From NCBI GenBank assembly GCA_035041965.1, contig JAPYMA010000240.1, positions 124,001 to 188,000 on the forward strand: 64,000 nt of DNA, read 5' to 3'. Each line of letters begins with the position of its first letter. The first letter of the stretch is position 1. The translations under genes were made by a program, and so were the position numbers. The notes below the pieces were generated by a model. The model did not search any database. It was given only the letters and a program-made list of their open reading frames with translations, and was not told the origin of the DNA. Below, piece after piece: positions 23,517 through 36,296 of this stretch. This DNA comes from Anisakis pegreffii (lineage: Eukaryota; Nematoda; Chromadorea; Rhabditida; Anisakidae).

Positions 23517-26500
23517 ACGAGAATTTGGTGACGTCTATTTCAAGAGAATCTCTTACAATTAGATTTTAAATAGTTCCACCAAATGCAAATGAACACGAAT
23601 GAGTGCGACTGGATACGTGTGAAGCTGCAGTCGCCAAGAAAAGTGCTTAGCCAAAAAAATAGAAAAAGGTAATGACTGTAGAAGTGCGGTAATCAAATAA
23701 ATCGGTCTGAAATGCTATGCGTTGCATTAATCTCAAATTAGACGAAATGGAGGTCATTATTTACGAATGCCAAGAAATTGAGAGTGACATGAGAAGAAGC
23801 TTCAAATTCGAGCTCACAGTCTCTTAAATACTGCTTGAAGCTAAATTTTAGAAAAATATCGCTCGAATCAATAACAACGTTTGTAAGAAAATCTATGTGG
23901 ATGGTACCATCACTGAAATGACTATGAAGAGCATAACGTTTTGCAAAGTAGTGCAAATTCGATGAAACAAAATAAGCAATTGAAGAAACTTCGGAGCAAC
24001 TAAATAAATAAAAAAACTAGCAATAGCAATATAAAGAGGCATAATGAGGAGATGGAAATCATTTAAGAGTAACCATAGGCATCTTCAATTGGCACTAACG
24101 AACGAATAATTAAGATAACAACAACAACATCCAATCGTTATTTTCATCTTCTAATCATGCTTCTATCCGCATTAAGGGAGTTGCGACTGGTATCTATGGC
24201 TGACGTTTTAGCTACGATCCTATGGCATTTTCTAATCTAACTGCTCGGTCGTATCTATCGATGCAGTTCTCGAAAATGAACGGCACGCAAAAAATCATCA
24301 CCGAAAGGGGCTTCATTTTCATACCAATTGTCATCTTATCATTTATCGTGTTTTCTTTTTTCTTAGCAATTCGAATTCTTCGGAATTTTAATGCTATCAT
24401 GAGTGAAATGTTTCTTTAATGTGAACAACTAGCTCTCATTCATATTCGTCAACTATATGATTTCTCAAGCGGTTTTTCAAAAAATGCTCCCATGATTAAT
24501 CATATATGCTCACATATTTCAGGCAATCAGGAAAATGATTCTGCTGAACACTTGAACAATCGTACAGGTTATATTCCGCTGTTATATGGCAAGCCGAAAA
24601 TTTTAGATCAATCGAGGAACGATACCTATGATAGTCTCTGAACCTACCTAGTGGAAATTTTTATAAGGTATGAGTAATTCCACTGAAATGAACTAGAGGA
24701 CCCATACAGATTCATGAAAAAACCTCTGATCACAGAGACAGAGAAGAATCAGCATTTGTATAACGCGAATAAGGAAAACAATTGATATCCTGAATACGTA
24801 TACATTGCGTAACAAAAATTTAATTTCACTATAAGTGTGAACTAAATACCGCGTGTACTACGCGAATAAGTGTGAACTATGTGAATACCGTGATAATGTA
24901 GTCATGATTCAATAAGACAGTGATAAGGATTTGAAGTTCATACGTAACACTTATGATGAGGCTTTAATACGGCCATCGTCATATGTGCATACGTTCCACA
25001 CCGAGTATATAATGCTGGTGAATGCAATTAATGTTGAAATTTGATTAGCAGCTGCCTCATCCAAATTGTCAGCAACCAATTGGCTAATGAGTTCGAAAGG
25101 AACTCAACGATGCGTACATATGGAAGTGTTTCTTATACTGGGTGCATTTTTTGTCAACATGAAAACAAATCGAAACCAATTGCGAGAACCTTTTTCATTT
25201 TCCAATTCAGTGGCCTAATTTCCAGTTCATCTTTTTTTCAGACAATAAAAAGTTTCCTCAGCTAGAAATTAATGGACTGAGCAGAACCTAAGAAAATGAA
25301 ATGAAAAAACTGGTTGACGAGCGAAAGAAAATGTTTTGAAGGAGTCACGTTGGCAAATTTGGATGGAGCCTAACCGAATGGACTAAGCCCAACCAAACAT
25401 CGTCAAAGTTTATTAGCTAAAGTGCAATCGCTGAACTCATTGAAAACTCATCGTTGCAGCAGGCAGCTCACATAAAATGCCCATAAATACTTAATAATGA
25501 GACACGTTCTAGTGTTTTCTGATCATAGCTTTATCCTGAAGGAGCTGGAAACAGCTCAGAAATATTGGGTAGATAAATTTCTAACGATTCCTACACTATA
25601 AAATTTGAACGGAGTGAGTTAGACACCAAAACTTTTCAGTTGGTCGCATCTCTGAAACGAGCTGCATGGCGACAAAGCGGTCTTGTTGTTTAAGAGCGAA
25701 TGGCGAGTTAAATGATTGAATGAACGGCTAACAGCAAAATTAATCAAGTAATCCACTACACTTACCATGAACTTTATTCAGTATATCTAGCTGCGTGATA
25801 GTCGTAAAAGTTATTCAATGACTCAAACAAAACGCGATTTCAATCGAATTAAATGACAAAAGTGTTCTCCGAATTTGAATTGTATTCACGTAATTGCATC
25901 ATTATTACGGATTGTACATCGTATAGTAGTCTACAAATTCATTATATTACTCACAATCAGAAAATTATCTATGCTCGTAATTTCACTATTTCAATAATGT
26001 ATAGAAACGGAGGAAAAGAGTCTATCACAGGAGGTGCAGATTCTAGACTCAAAGCGTCTTAAAAGCACAACAATAACGTCTCTCTAAAAGGTGACTAAGA
26101 AACGGTGAGATATTGCGGATCAGTATTGCATTGGATAGTGGTGAGAAAATAAGCCAGAGCTATTAGGTATTAGGTAATAGGGGTGCCTATTCATGTCAAT
26201 TTTGTTTTTGCAAAATGAAAACTAATGAAATTCCATTCCGCATTCTTTTGATCCCTTGATATTTTTGTCACTAATCTGGACGAATGGGCAAGCATAGAAC
26301 TGGGAAGTGAAAAGCGTTGATGTTCTGTGAGCTACTTTGGCTTTAATGATCTGGAAACGAACGATTCCATCGCACTGACCGCTTAAATATACAATAAAGT
26401 AATTCGATATGTTATTTTACGCTCGCTCGAACTAGTAATTTAAAGTGAAGACTATAAGATGTAAAAATCGAATACGTTGAAGTGCATATATCATAACCAA

Positions 26501-28681
26501 TCAAGAAGTCGTTAAAGCATATCGGCGGCTGTCGTGTGATTAACTAATTTTGATCATGCAAACACCTGTCACGTTGAAATAGCACCTGGTCAGTATCGAA
26601 CGTCAGGCAAGGTACAATTTTAAAAACTTGAAAACAACTTTCACGTTAGTAATAGAATGAACTCAAAACCTTGGCCGCATGAAGATGTGATGCGGAAATG
26701 CTGATTATGAAGCATAGTAAACTTGCTATCTGAGGTAGATTTTACCAAATCATGGTGACACATTTTATTATCAAACGTTGTGTTTATAACTTGGGTAGTT
26801 TGGGGGATTAATCCATACGGATTTCATGAGATATCGGTGAAATGCTTATCGTCTTGAACAGCACAAATCAAATATTTGAGAAAATTACTAATGAAACTCC
26901 ACAGCGTTTTCTTTTAGTCCCTTGATAAGGTCAACTGAGGTCGTGGAATCGCACACCTTAACCATTCTAGCAACACAACAATGAGAACGAGATCTAGTGT
27001 TGCAGATGCTGCAGAGCAGTCGTGGAAGAATAGTGGCCTGAGATGAATACGAGTGCGGTTTCAGTAACAGAAAACCGGTGGGCTAAGATGGTACCAGAAT
27101 CATAAGACTGAAGTAAGCGGTTGAGAAACACTCAGTCCAAAAAGTGAAACTGTAATATCATCAAATGGGAAGGTGGCTAGTGAAAAAAACTGGATAAGGG
27201 GAGAATTTGGTAAATCTTTCGGTGGTACTGTTATGGTTGAGGGTTCAGCTAGTTAAGGTAATCAAAATTGATAGCATTCTGCATGATAGCGTTCAGTGCT
27301 CGACATAGATCAAAATATGCGATTCATAACCGAAAGGTACTATTAAATTCCGCCTCCAAACATTCATATGACCACTGTCAAACGTCGCAGAAGCTTCGTC
27401 TGAAATGAGGACTTTAGAAGGATTGCGTTTCTACATAGAATGTTGTAACCGATCAACTGAATGTTACTAGAACGATTGCTTCTATTCAAGCGATTTGCAA
27501 TTATAAAGTGCAAATTTGAGTCCACTTTCCCGAGCATGAATAGGATCGTTACTGGAAATGGGCATCGGTTTTTCACATGACCGATTATTTGACGACACTG
27601 GCGAATGGCACAGACTTCCTCGCGTTCTCATGCTTTTTAATGAAATTTGTGCAGTGAGAATGACGTTTATCAAAGAATTCTCATATTGAATACAATTAAT
27701 TTTATGACAGAATTAATAGACAAATGTATGCAAATGTGGCAATTGAATGAAGTGAAAATGTGCATAGGATATTGTTCAAATGAGCTAAACAATATGAAAG
27801 GACTAAAAATTCTTTGTATCAGCAAAATGGACTATTCAAAAAAGACATTCAAAATGAGTTGAAAGAACAGAATGTTTGCTGACGGCATGCAAATTTCGTT
27901 CGATCTCAAACAAAAACAATCAGTAGGATATCATAATTTCTTATGTTTGGATATAATTATTCGAGCGATTCAGCATGAGAGGATTGCGATTTTTATCTAG
28001 TGGTTTCCCCTACACATTTTTTAGAGCGTTCTGACACTTATTTGATTTTTCGGCCGGAAGAGAAGTCTGATTTATCGAATGAAATGCTTGATCAACACTA
28101 ATGCAAACAGAATTGCAGTCTTAATTAACCGAAACGATCGCTTTATCAGTGTTCGTTCTAATGAATCAGTTCATCTTACCTCACTGATCACATAGGATGA
28201 CTTATTCGTGAAAAATTTCAGATCACGGTCATTCAGTGTTTGAAAAATAGATGTTATGCATGACTTGATTACCTAATAGTAAGATGAAATCTGAAAAGGA
28301 ATTTTTCAGTTGCCCAAAATCAAGATTTTAAGAAAGCTCAGTTGCACAAAACTCAGGTTATTATCTCAAAAACTTACCAATATAATAATGAAATTACCAC
28401 CAAACATTTAATGATAGAAGTACCAACATAACAATGAAAATTACGAAGTGGGAGCACGGATTACTACGAAACGAACCACCAATGATGGAGAATACTTTCT
28501 GAATTCAGTTCATTCCGTATGAAACAAGCTGTTGTACTCCACTGTTTCATGTGGCTACCGACTAAAAAATGTGAACAACAACCACTCATTTATATCATCA
28601 TATAAAATCCCAGAAAAAAACATAGTTCAGCTCGTTGCAGCCGTAGCCTAATCAATCACTCAAACCAGTCAAACGTACCAA
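23517..28681. other. No gene recognised
   Basis: Five kilobases with only short frames in all phases. A small internal repeat (ATAAGTGTGAACTA twice) occurs near 24,830-24,875. Nothing else stands out. Confidence 0.4.
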
Positions 28682-28768
28682 TCACAGATTTTTTTCAATT
28701 TTATGCCCCTCGGGTCCAGCAGCCACGAAATTCAACCGTATATCCTCACTTCCATCCACAATCATCAT
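28682..28768 (-). CDS. Tiny frame, 28 codons, unknown
   Basis: Minus-strand ATG to TGA with a balanced, acidic-to-basic peptide (MMIVDGSEDIRLNFVAAGPE...). It sits in a short GC-richer patch. On the plus strand the same patch holds another ATG frame (MPLGSSSHEIQPY...). Too short to be decided by reading; recorded because composition differ from the flanks. Confidence 0.15.
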   Translation of the reverse strand: MMIVDGSEDIRLNFVAAGPEGHKIEKNL

Positions 28769-30180
28769 TACCGTTCATAATCGACATCATCATAATTCTC
28801 TTGAGTAAGAGGAAAAAACTCGTTCTCAAGTCAAAATTTCAGACAAGCGAAAACTTGTCATAATAGTGATGTTGATGTAAGTGATGACATCGACGATATG
28901 CAAGCGGGTGATAGATAACGATTCAAAAATTGCAACTGAAATTCGATTGGTTGTATGAATTGGCTACATTCTTAGAATGTTTAGCATTGGCATGAAATTA
29001 CTAACGTTTCAAAGTAACTCTCCACATGTTTCTTGATGCATCTTCAAACAATTCCTTGAAAACATGCTCCAGCGAATTAAAGCAATACCACCTTTAGAGT
29101 AATATTTTTCGAGAAAGTTTTCCGTGCAGCTATCGGAACGAATGCGAGTTACTTTGAATAAAAGTTAGTTCGATCAATACATCAGTGAGATGATCAAGTA
29201 AATTGTCACATCTGCGCAGAACCAAATGAACATTTTTAATTAAGCCAACAGACGCTTGAAATTAATTAATGAAGCGATAGAATATATCGCAGAAGTCCAG
29301 ATAGCATTATGCACGAGTGGTTACGACGAGTGCTTACTTTTCAATGAATCTTTAAATGAGTTCGTACCGCTGCCGAATTGTTCACAACTCCCTTCCCATA
29401 TCAAGCAGTATGTATAATAGGAAGCGTTTGAACACGGGTCAAAAACAGTGATAAATACACATGGTCAATTAAGGGCATCACGATGATATAAAAAGTAATA
29501 CAGTCAAAGATATTATGAGTAACGGTAATGAATGATTTAAGCTTTTGAGAAAAATCCGATACAGATTTCCAACTAGAAATATTATTTGTGAAAGTGATTT
29601 CATGCAGTCGAACTTTTTGTTATGGTAATGAGAGCTAACTGACACCATTCGTTATCTGATGAAACCCAAATTCGTGTTTCATGAGATAACAAAATCGGGC
29701 ACTGGGACTCAATTTCTCTCAACTATCGATCCTCTAGCCAAAACAGCCTACTCGGACATCCCTTTCGCGCAATCATGGGCAATATCGCATAGGTTATCGA
29801 GCTAATAACCCAGACTATATTAGCCAAACAAATACATTTCCCCCGTCTGCGATACACGATTGTCATTCAAGCGCACTTGTCTGGTCGAACGAATGCTCGA
29901 TTCGATGTGACAGTTTTCGTCAACAGTAGCAATAATCACCCACTTTTTATGATAATATATGCACGCAAACAGCTGATACACTCAAACGACTTCATTAACA
30001 AAACACTCGCAATGCTCATGAGACACTGAGTTGTGAAAATGAAGACTTTGGTGTAGCGCTTGGCATTTTATCGGTTCGAACTTGAAATGAACTTGTGGAC
30101 ATATATTGGTTGCTAATGCAACATGGGGAATAACAATTCTTGTGAGCTTTCATCCTTTATAGGCGCATGGTGGTAACAGG
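28769..30180. other. No gene recognised
   Basis: AT-rich sequence with frequent stops in all frames; no repeats longer than about 20 bases seen. Confidence 0.4.
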
Positions 30181-30365
30181 TAGATCAAATAGTAATATAG
30201 TTTTACTGACAAAGTATTACCAGCGCAATTAGAGATGGTTACTTACAAAGTTCAACGTTTCGGCGTTATGCCATCTTCAGGAACATGTTGTTGAACTCTG
30301 TAAAGAACCATCTCTAATTGCGCTGGTAATACTTTGTCAACAAAAGTACATTACTGTTTGATCTA
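30181..30365. mobile_element. TA-flanked foldback (MITE-like) with hammerhead-like core
   Basis: Two arms of about 75 bases run 30,183-30,257 and 30,289-30,363. They include a perfect 34-base inverted block (starting TGACAAAGTATTACCAGCGC on the left arm). The outermost bases are GATCAAA and TTTGATC, and the dinucleotide TA directly flanks both ends (30,181-30,182 and 30,364-30,365), as expected for a TA target duplication in Tc1/mariner-type or similar elements. No coding capacity. The apex carries a motif described separately. Confidence 0.8.
30250..30284 (-). ncRNA. Hammerhead-ribozyme-like motif, minus strand
   Basis: The minus strand reads GTTC-CTGAAGA-TGGCATAACGCC-GAA-ACGTT-GAAC. This fits a type I hammerhead layout: the CUGANGA core, a GGC/GCC stem II with one extra U, the conserved GAA, a minimal stem III (ACGU) with U at the cleavage position, and a GUUC/GAAC stem I. 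Hammerheads with very short stem III are known from Penelope-like retroelements and from satellite and retrozyme RNAs. Here the extra U beside stem II and the two-base-pair stem III make catalysis uncertain. Confidence 0.4.
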
Positions 30366-33066
30366 ACATGGAGAATGTTATATCCCAATCGTGAACGATA
30401 AAATTGACTCTTGAAAGTTAAAATAATTAGATAGAAGCCAAACCATAGCCCGGCTCACGATAGTTCGCTAGTACGGACGAGGGAATCGCAGTCTATGAAT
30501 CAAAAGATCGTCAGAGTCAAAAAAGAATCAATTGTAGATACATTCTGGATTCTCTTTGTTCATTACGGATTTCCATCGAGTGGATTTCTATACGCTGTCA
30601 ATTGATGAAGCTAAATCTCTTCACATCTCACACACCCAGACAGTGTTTTAACTTCGTGATGATTCCAAACTAATAATTTATTTGCAGTTACATCTATTCC
30701 TTTCCGTTAGGAACGAATGATAATTATGTTTAAATTTTTGAATTAACGAAATGCTACGCATCCTGAAACAATTTTTTCCTTCCGATGAGCTACGTAAAAC
30801 GGAAACGCAATGAAATCAACATGCGCATGAGCAATCAAATGTGTTCTTGTCGACTTATCTGCACTTGGGATACTTTGATCTCTTGTTCCTGGCGACTGAT
30901 ATCACTCATGTCTGATCTTTTTTTCGCAATGAGCACCAATGGTTTCGGTGCGATTTAGGATGCAAATATGGCCGGGAAAGGACATTCTGAATGCTATCAA
31001 ACGCTAAAATTTCGATGAAATTATGAATACTGCAACAACACTGTGTTCATCAGTGCAGTCATTATCATTAATTTGATCCTTGCCGAGGTTACTTGAATTG
31101 ATTCAAGTCATATTGGTTATTGCAATGCTTAATATAAAGCGGATCATTATTTTCTAAACATGTTTCGCTTTTTCACTGATCTAAAACCAGTATGAATAGA
31201 ATTTCTTGGTTCTGGCAGCAACGATTATTAGAGAAGGTAAGAAATTTCATCATGTATGGCTCATACTGATCGTGAGACAAACTGAGACTTTTAAAAGTAT
31301 TTATTGGTTTCATTGGTTTCATAAACGATGGCATTAGTGAATGGTTGAGTTCTACGCACAAGACATGATCCTCAATTGAACATTTGCAACGATCACCACT
31401 GCTACATTGCGCAATTTTTTATTTTCTATTTCGTTTCGTTAACTGAACTCAGTACGTCAATTCGATCTCATCAGCACGCATTCATAACGTTGAATCTCAT
31501 CTTATATTTTGAATAATCTTATTGCAAAGTACACATCGAACGATTAGTTCATTTCGGAGTGCATTCGTTCATAACGCAACAGAACAGCAATAGTATAAAC
31601 ATTATGAGCGCGATTTTTCCTGGGAATCCAGAAGATGCTTCAAGAGTCCATATTAGTCTATAAGTATACGCAATAAGTTATATATGTGAAAAAATCTATA
31701 AGTGAAAATGTTGCAAACTGACAAGGTCAATTGAAGAGTGCTCAATGAAGCCATGAAAATATCAATTTTCAGCGACTGAAGGAAGCGAGAAAGGTTCGTT
31801 ATGAAAAATACACAGTTTCATCTATAGGTAAGGCGAAAAAATCGTCAAATACTCAATGGCTCAAAATGTGACTATGATGTGAGTAAATTAACATATGAAC
31901 TCGAAAATGTTGCCGAGGGCTGCATTGCACGGAAGAAAAATACAAAAAGGTCGATTGCACTTTTCTTGTTGTTTTTTCCTTTCACCCAATAGCTTCCTTG
32001 ATAAAAATTGCAATTGACGAAACATTTATTTGTTTTATCGTTGGGCTCTCGACTCCCATGGGTATCCAGAATCAAACGTATTACTGAGAACGCTATTGTG
32101 AAGTGATGTTGACGAGAAGGCAAATAGCAAACAAATATGATGAAATGCATCTTAAATGACGAGAAATAAACACAAACATAATTTGGGTGCGAGAACAGAG
32201 ATCTGTGTGTTTCTTTATACGTCCATCACAGATATGATTAGTTCGCTTAAACAGCCGAGATTCATGGCGATCATAGGTATTCACATTTTCAGATTTTATA
32301 TACGATGAACTAGATTGATCAGCAACATCTAGAGATATTTTATTTCATTCAGAAACATTTCGATAAGTTTGAAGCATTCGAAATCATATATGCTCAATTT
32401 CAAGAGATCATAATTGGAGATGAGAAAAAAACAGCTCAATATAATAGTTCACATTAGGCCACATTTCAGAGATTTTTTTCTGGTTTATTTGCTCGGCTTA
32501 CGACAATTTTCCTCAGTCAAATCATCTAAAAATGTTGAATAAACATTCAATAAAGAATTTAGTTACAAGTAGAACTTAACGAGCCTTGTAGCGAACCAGC
32601 GACACGACGTCAACGCAGAACATATGAATAAATGAATTTATTAGTGTCTGCTTTGGTGAATAGCTACGGCTGCTGCTCGCTAAAGTCTAGCGAATAAATC
32701 TTCAGCACTAAACCCATGCACACAATCTTCCCACGATTGTTGTTTTATCTAACGAAATTCATTAAAAATTCGAATGATTTCAATGATTTATCGCAAGGAA
32801 GCCGTGCGAATGTCATTGAATACTGCGATTAAGACACTGAAATCATGGCATCGAACACACGATATCAAATCTCCTCTGCAGAGCATACGCTCAACATTTT
32901 TTCTGGTCCGCACCTTTCACATGCTCAGTTTCAATGCGACCACTCAAGAAAGTAATATTTGATTGAACATGGTCGTTCGGTAATTGTCTTTGCTTTAAAA
33001 CACTTGCTCATTACCGTTGAGAATCACATGAGAGCAATTCTTTTGTCTAAACTGACAGTGAACGAG
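30366..33066. other. No gene recognised
   Basis: Only short frames. No repeats noted apart from the flanking elements. Confidence 0.4.
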
Positions 33067-33705
33067 CGATGTGAGAGTTATGAATGAGCCAATATAATGA
33101 GTCAATAAATATAAATAATCAGTGATTTTCCTTAATTTTTCTCAATTCCTTCCTTCATGTCACAGAGAAACCGTTCCAATTGCATTGAACAAGTGCCTCC
33201 GTATTTTGATTGGTTCAGTCAAGTTTTCGCACAAACTCATGTGATATAATGCATTGTTCTGTCATTCACTTGAAGTCTTTTCCGCAGCTTAGAATTGTCT
33301 TCGGCTGAGATTGTAGTTTTTGATGCTTGCCCCCCATCATTCGTTCTCAGTAGAAAAGCGTTTCAGCAGAAACGATGTACAACAACAGCGCAGTAAATCT
33401 AACAGTTATGACACTGGAACCAGGTCCCGTTTCCTGCTAAAAGATAATGATGGACAAGCATCAAAATCTAAACTTCAGCTGAAGACAATTCTAAGCTGCA
33501 GAAAAGACTCCAAGTGAATGACAAAACAATGCGATATATCACATGAGCTTGTGCGAAAACTTGACTGAACCAATCAAAAATACGAAGGCACTTAATGCAA
33601 TTGGGACGGTTTCTCTGTGACATGAAGGAAGGAGTTGAGAAAAATTAACGAAAATCACTCATTTTTATATTTATTGAAAAAGGCTTATTCATAACTCTCA
33701 CATCG
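33067..33705. repeat. Long inverted repeat, arms about 265 bp, loop about 110 bp
   Basis: The left arm (33,067 to about 33,335) starts CGATGTGAGAGTTATGAAT. The right arm (about 33,448 to 33,705) ends in its reverse complement. Shared landmarks are CCTTCCTTCATGTCACAGAG, GATTGGTTCAGTCAAGTTTT and CAGCTTAGAATTGTCTTC, each present inverted in the other arm. The arms differ by scattered substitutions and small indels. A transcript of this region would form a long, nearly perfect hairpin. No clear target duplication flanks it, and no coding region lies within the loop. Confidence 0.9.
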
Positions 33706-35727
33706 AAACGTCTCGGTCGTAAACACGTTTAGTAGTGAATGGGCAAATAAATACATCACTTTCGTTAATTTTCTTCTCAATTTCTTCTTCTTCAACGATT
33801 TTGAATGAATGAAATGTATTGCGGTTGCGTGAATCGTCCATACTGCTACATAATCAGAAGATTTTGCGAAGAAAATGTTGCTTGGATGTTGGCGATAAAA
33901 ACTTCCTCATTTGCATACGATCACAAGAAGTAGCATTTTAATCATCTACACTGAACATTCTGCGTATATTTGTTAACCAATGCAACATATTAAAACGTCA
34001 GACTCATTTCAAAAAGTCGTCCTTTTATTAGATTCATTCAGGAAACAGCTACAATGTTAGCGAATCGGATATGAAGAGGATGAAGAACACGGAAGATACA
34101 CAGAACAAAAGTCAACTAGATAAATTGGAGAATTTGACTGAAAGAACAAGCCAGATTGTTTGGTTTGTGGTGATTGAATTGATTTCGAAAAAATTTGAAA
34201 TGACAGGTGAAAATGCAACTTTAAGTGAACCTAACGAACTGATTCATTCTATTCAGCAGTAAAATCAAATGAATGTGATCAATAGCGATCGTAAAAAGTT
34301 GTCCCAGCCACAGTATCAGCGAGACAAGGCAAGACGGATGCGGCATAAAAAAAGCATGTATCCAAATTTCCTTCGATCGGATACAATGCGACGGCAGTCT
34401 GACATTATAATCAAAAGTCAGTTAGACGTGGGTCAATTAGAATCGAGTCAAATATCATTGGATAGAGGCTGACACGACGATCTTGTTTCAAGGTCATTTA
34501 TGCTTCATGTTTGTTTCAAGGTCACAAAATGAGTTTGTTTTAAAAATTAATCATCGAATGATACTTATATGAAATAATAATCTATCAACGGCATCACCTA
34601 ACTAGAAACTGTACTTCATGGAAACAACATCAGGTCAAAGACAATGATGAATACAGAATGAGATCAGATAAACGTTTGATAAATGTAGAGCGTTTGCAGT
34701 GTAACATTAAGAAATTCGCATCAGAATGCGGTGGAATTTTGCAGCATTGAGTGGAAAAATTATCGATAAAACAACCCAACAGCAGCAAGATGGCATCCTC
34801 TCAGGTGCAGTATTTCGGCGAGTGATATTTAAATTGATGGCGTTAGAAATGTTAAGCGAATGCGTCAATCGACATAGTTCGAAGCGGAAATGGAATTTTT
34901 TAATGGAACGGAAAAGAGAAATGAGTGATTTCCTACGCGACTATCACAATTTTTAGAATTCAATTAACATTCATTAGGTAATCGTCACTGAAATGATACT
35001 GTGAAAACACTGGATATAATCTCGAACCAATCCATTTCGTGGGACAGAGCAAAAACAGAAATGATTTTGAATGGTACTGATTGTAGGCTGTGAACAGGTG
35101 TTTCTTAGGATTTCAACCGTAGGAACCGTGAATTTCTGAAGACATTCGGGAAATATTAATGAATTCATAGCAATAGGAGGCACATTTTGATATTTTGGAA
35201 GCTTATTGTTAGAATCTCTTGAGAGCAAGAGCATAAAGCGCGAGAAGACATATCGAACAACACCTTCATATCAAATGCATCGAGAATCTCCCAAGTGTGC
35301 ATTGAGCTGTGCGATAATTTATGGGTATCATTTGAATGTCACAATTCCATAGGAATGCGCCATATAGACGCGTTTAACAATAGGATAGTTATTGCAGAAA
35401 GGATTATGCTTGGATCTTGATGGTTATGAGCTTTTGGGAGGCTCGTTTGGACTTTGCGGTTGATTGCAAATTCAATTTGAAAACAGTTGAGTTATTCGTA
35501 AAATGCATTTTGAGAACCAGTTGCATGAAGTGTTTTTTGCAGCTTAATCTCTTTAAACACTATTGGTTTTCATGCATTATTACACGCCTTGTTTTAGGTG
35601 CATTCTTATCATGCTCGGAATGTACAATTTTGGTTCTGAAAAAAAAACTATACGAGATTATCAGCAAAATTCCCCGACGGTCGAAAGGAAATCATGAGCA
35701 TTTCCTCAAATTTGCTCCAAAATCAGA
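33706..35727. other. No firm gene; two consecutive frames split by one TAA
   Basis: On plus, the frame 34,032-34,259 (including MKRMKNTEDTQNKSQLDKLE...) and 34,263-34,472 (NQMNVINSDRKKLSQ...) lie in the same phase, separated by a single TAA at 34,260-34,262. Both are hydrophilic and Lys/Gln/Ser rich. They could be a broken gene or chance. The plus-strand frame at 35,417-35,731 is unsupported. Confidence 0.25.
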
Positions 35728-36296
35728 ATGATGGCATCATTTTTTTGGGCCCAAACTTGCAAATTTGATGAACCAATCAGCGGTGGAACCACTGGACTGA
35801 GAGCAGCTCAGAAGGATTCGCAATCAGGGTAAGTCTATCGTAAACAAAAGGAGAGGGGAGAAGGAGAAAAACCAACAGGAAAAGTATTTAACTCTAAACA
35901 TTTTCCAACAAATTTCCGAACTTATTTGGACATTTTTTGAATTTGAGTTCAAACGAATTCAAAACTTTTGCATGAGTAACTGAAAGACGGTCATACCAAA
36001 AAAGTGCAGCAATATATGTAATTATTTTTTAGATGGGGAGATCAAGTGAATCGAGCAATTTTGAGAATTTCAATGGATTGCTCGTATCTAACTCTTACTG
36101 GATTATCGAGAATTCTTTTACGGATTTATTTAGTCCATTCCCTTAAGCACGTATTCATTGAATGCTCGTTCAGAGTGGCAATTGGATTAAAAAATGTTTA
36201 CTCATAGCGAATTCTAGTCAGTATAGTGGAAAGACGTACCAGTTAGAAACATCTGGCGACGCTGGCGATCTGTTGGAATTTCATAGCTTATTCTGA
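35728..36296 (+). CDS. Two-exon small gene, 59 aa, unknown
   Basis: Exon 1 (35,728-35,828) begins at tandem ATG codons and ends at a consensus donor (TCAGG|GTAAGT). Its sequence is GC-rich for this region and gives MMASFFWAQTCKFDEPISGG... AAQKDSQSG. The same phase continues at 36,218-36,296 after the acceptor ATTCTAG: QYSGKTYQLETSGDAGDLLE... FHSLF, then TGA. The lengths (101 + 79 nt) join in frame and the intron is 389 nt. An acceptor-like AAAATCAG lies just before the first ATG and could be a trans-splice site or the end of an upstream intron. No domain recognised. The exon 1 donor is strong; the exon 2 acceptor is weak, with little pyrimidine tract, so the C-terminal part is less certain. 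Confidence 0.4.

Noticed and set aside
34032..34472. Alternative genetic code (TAA/TAG read as Gln, as in many ciliates), suggested by protein-like frames with internal TAA here and at 19.5-19.9 kb
   Set aside because: TGA-free runs of this length are expected by chance in 64 kb. Other gene models end sensibly at TAA or TAG, and introns of several hundred bases to over 1 kb with animal-like acceptors fit an animal better.
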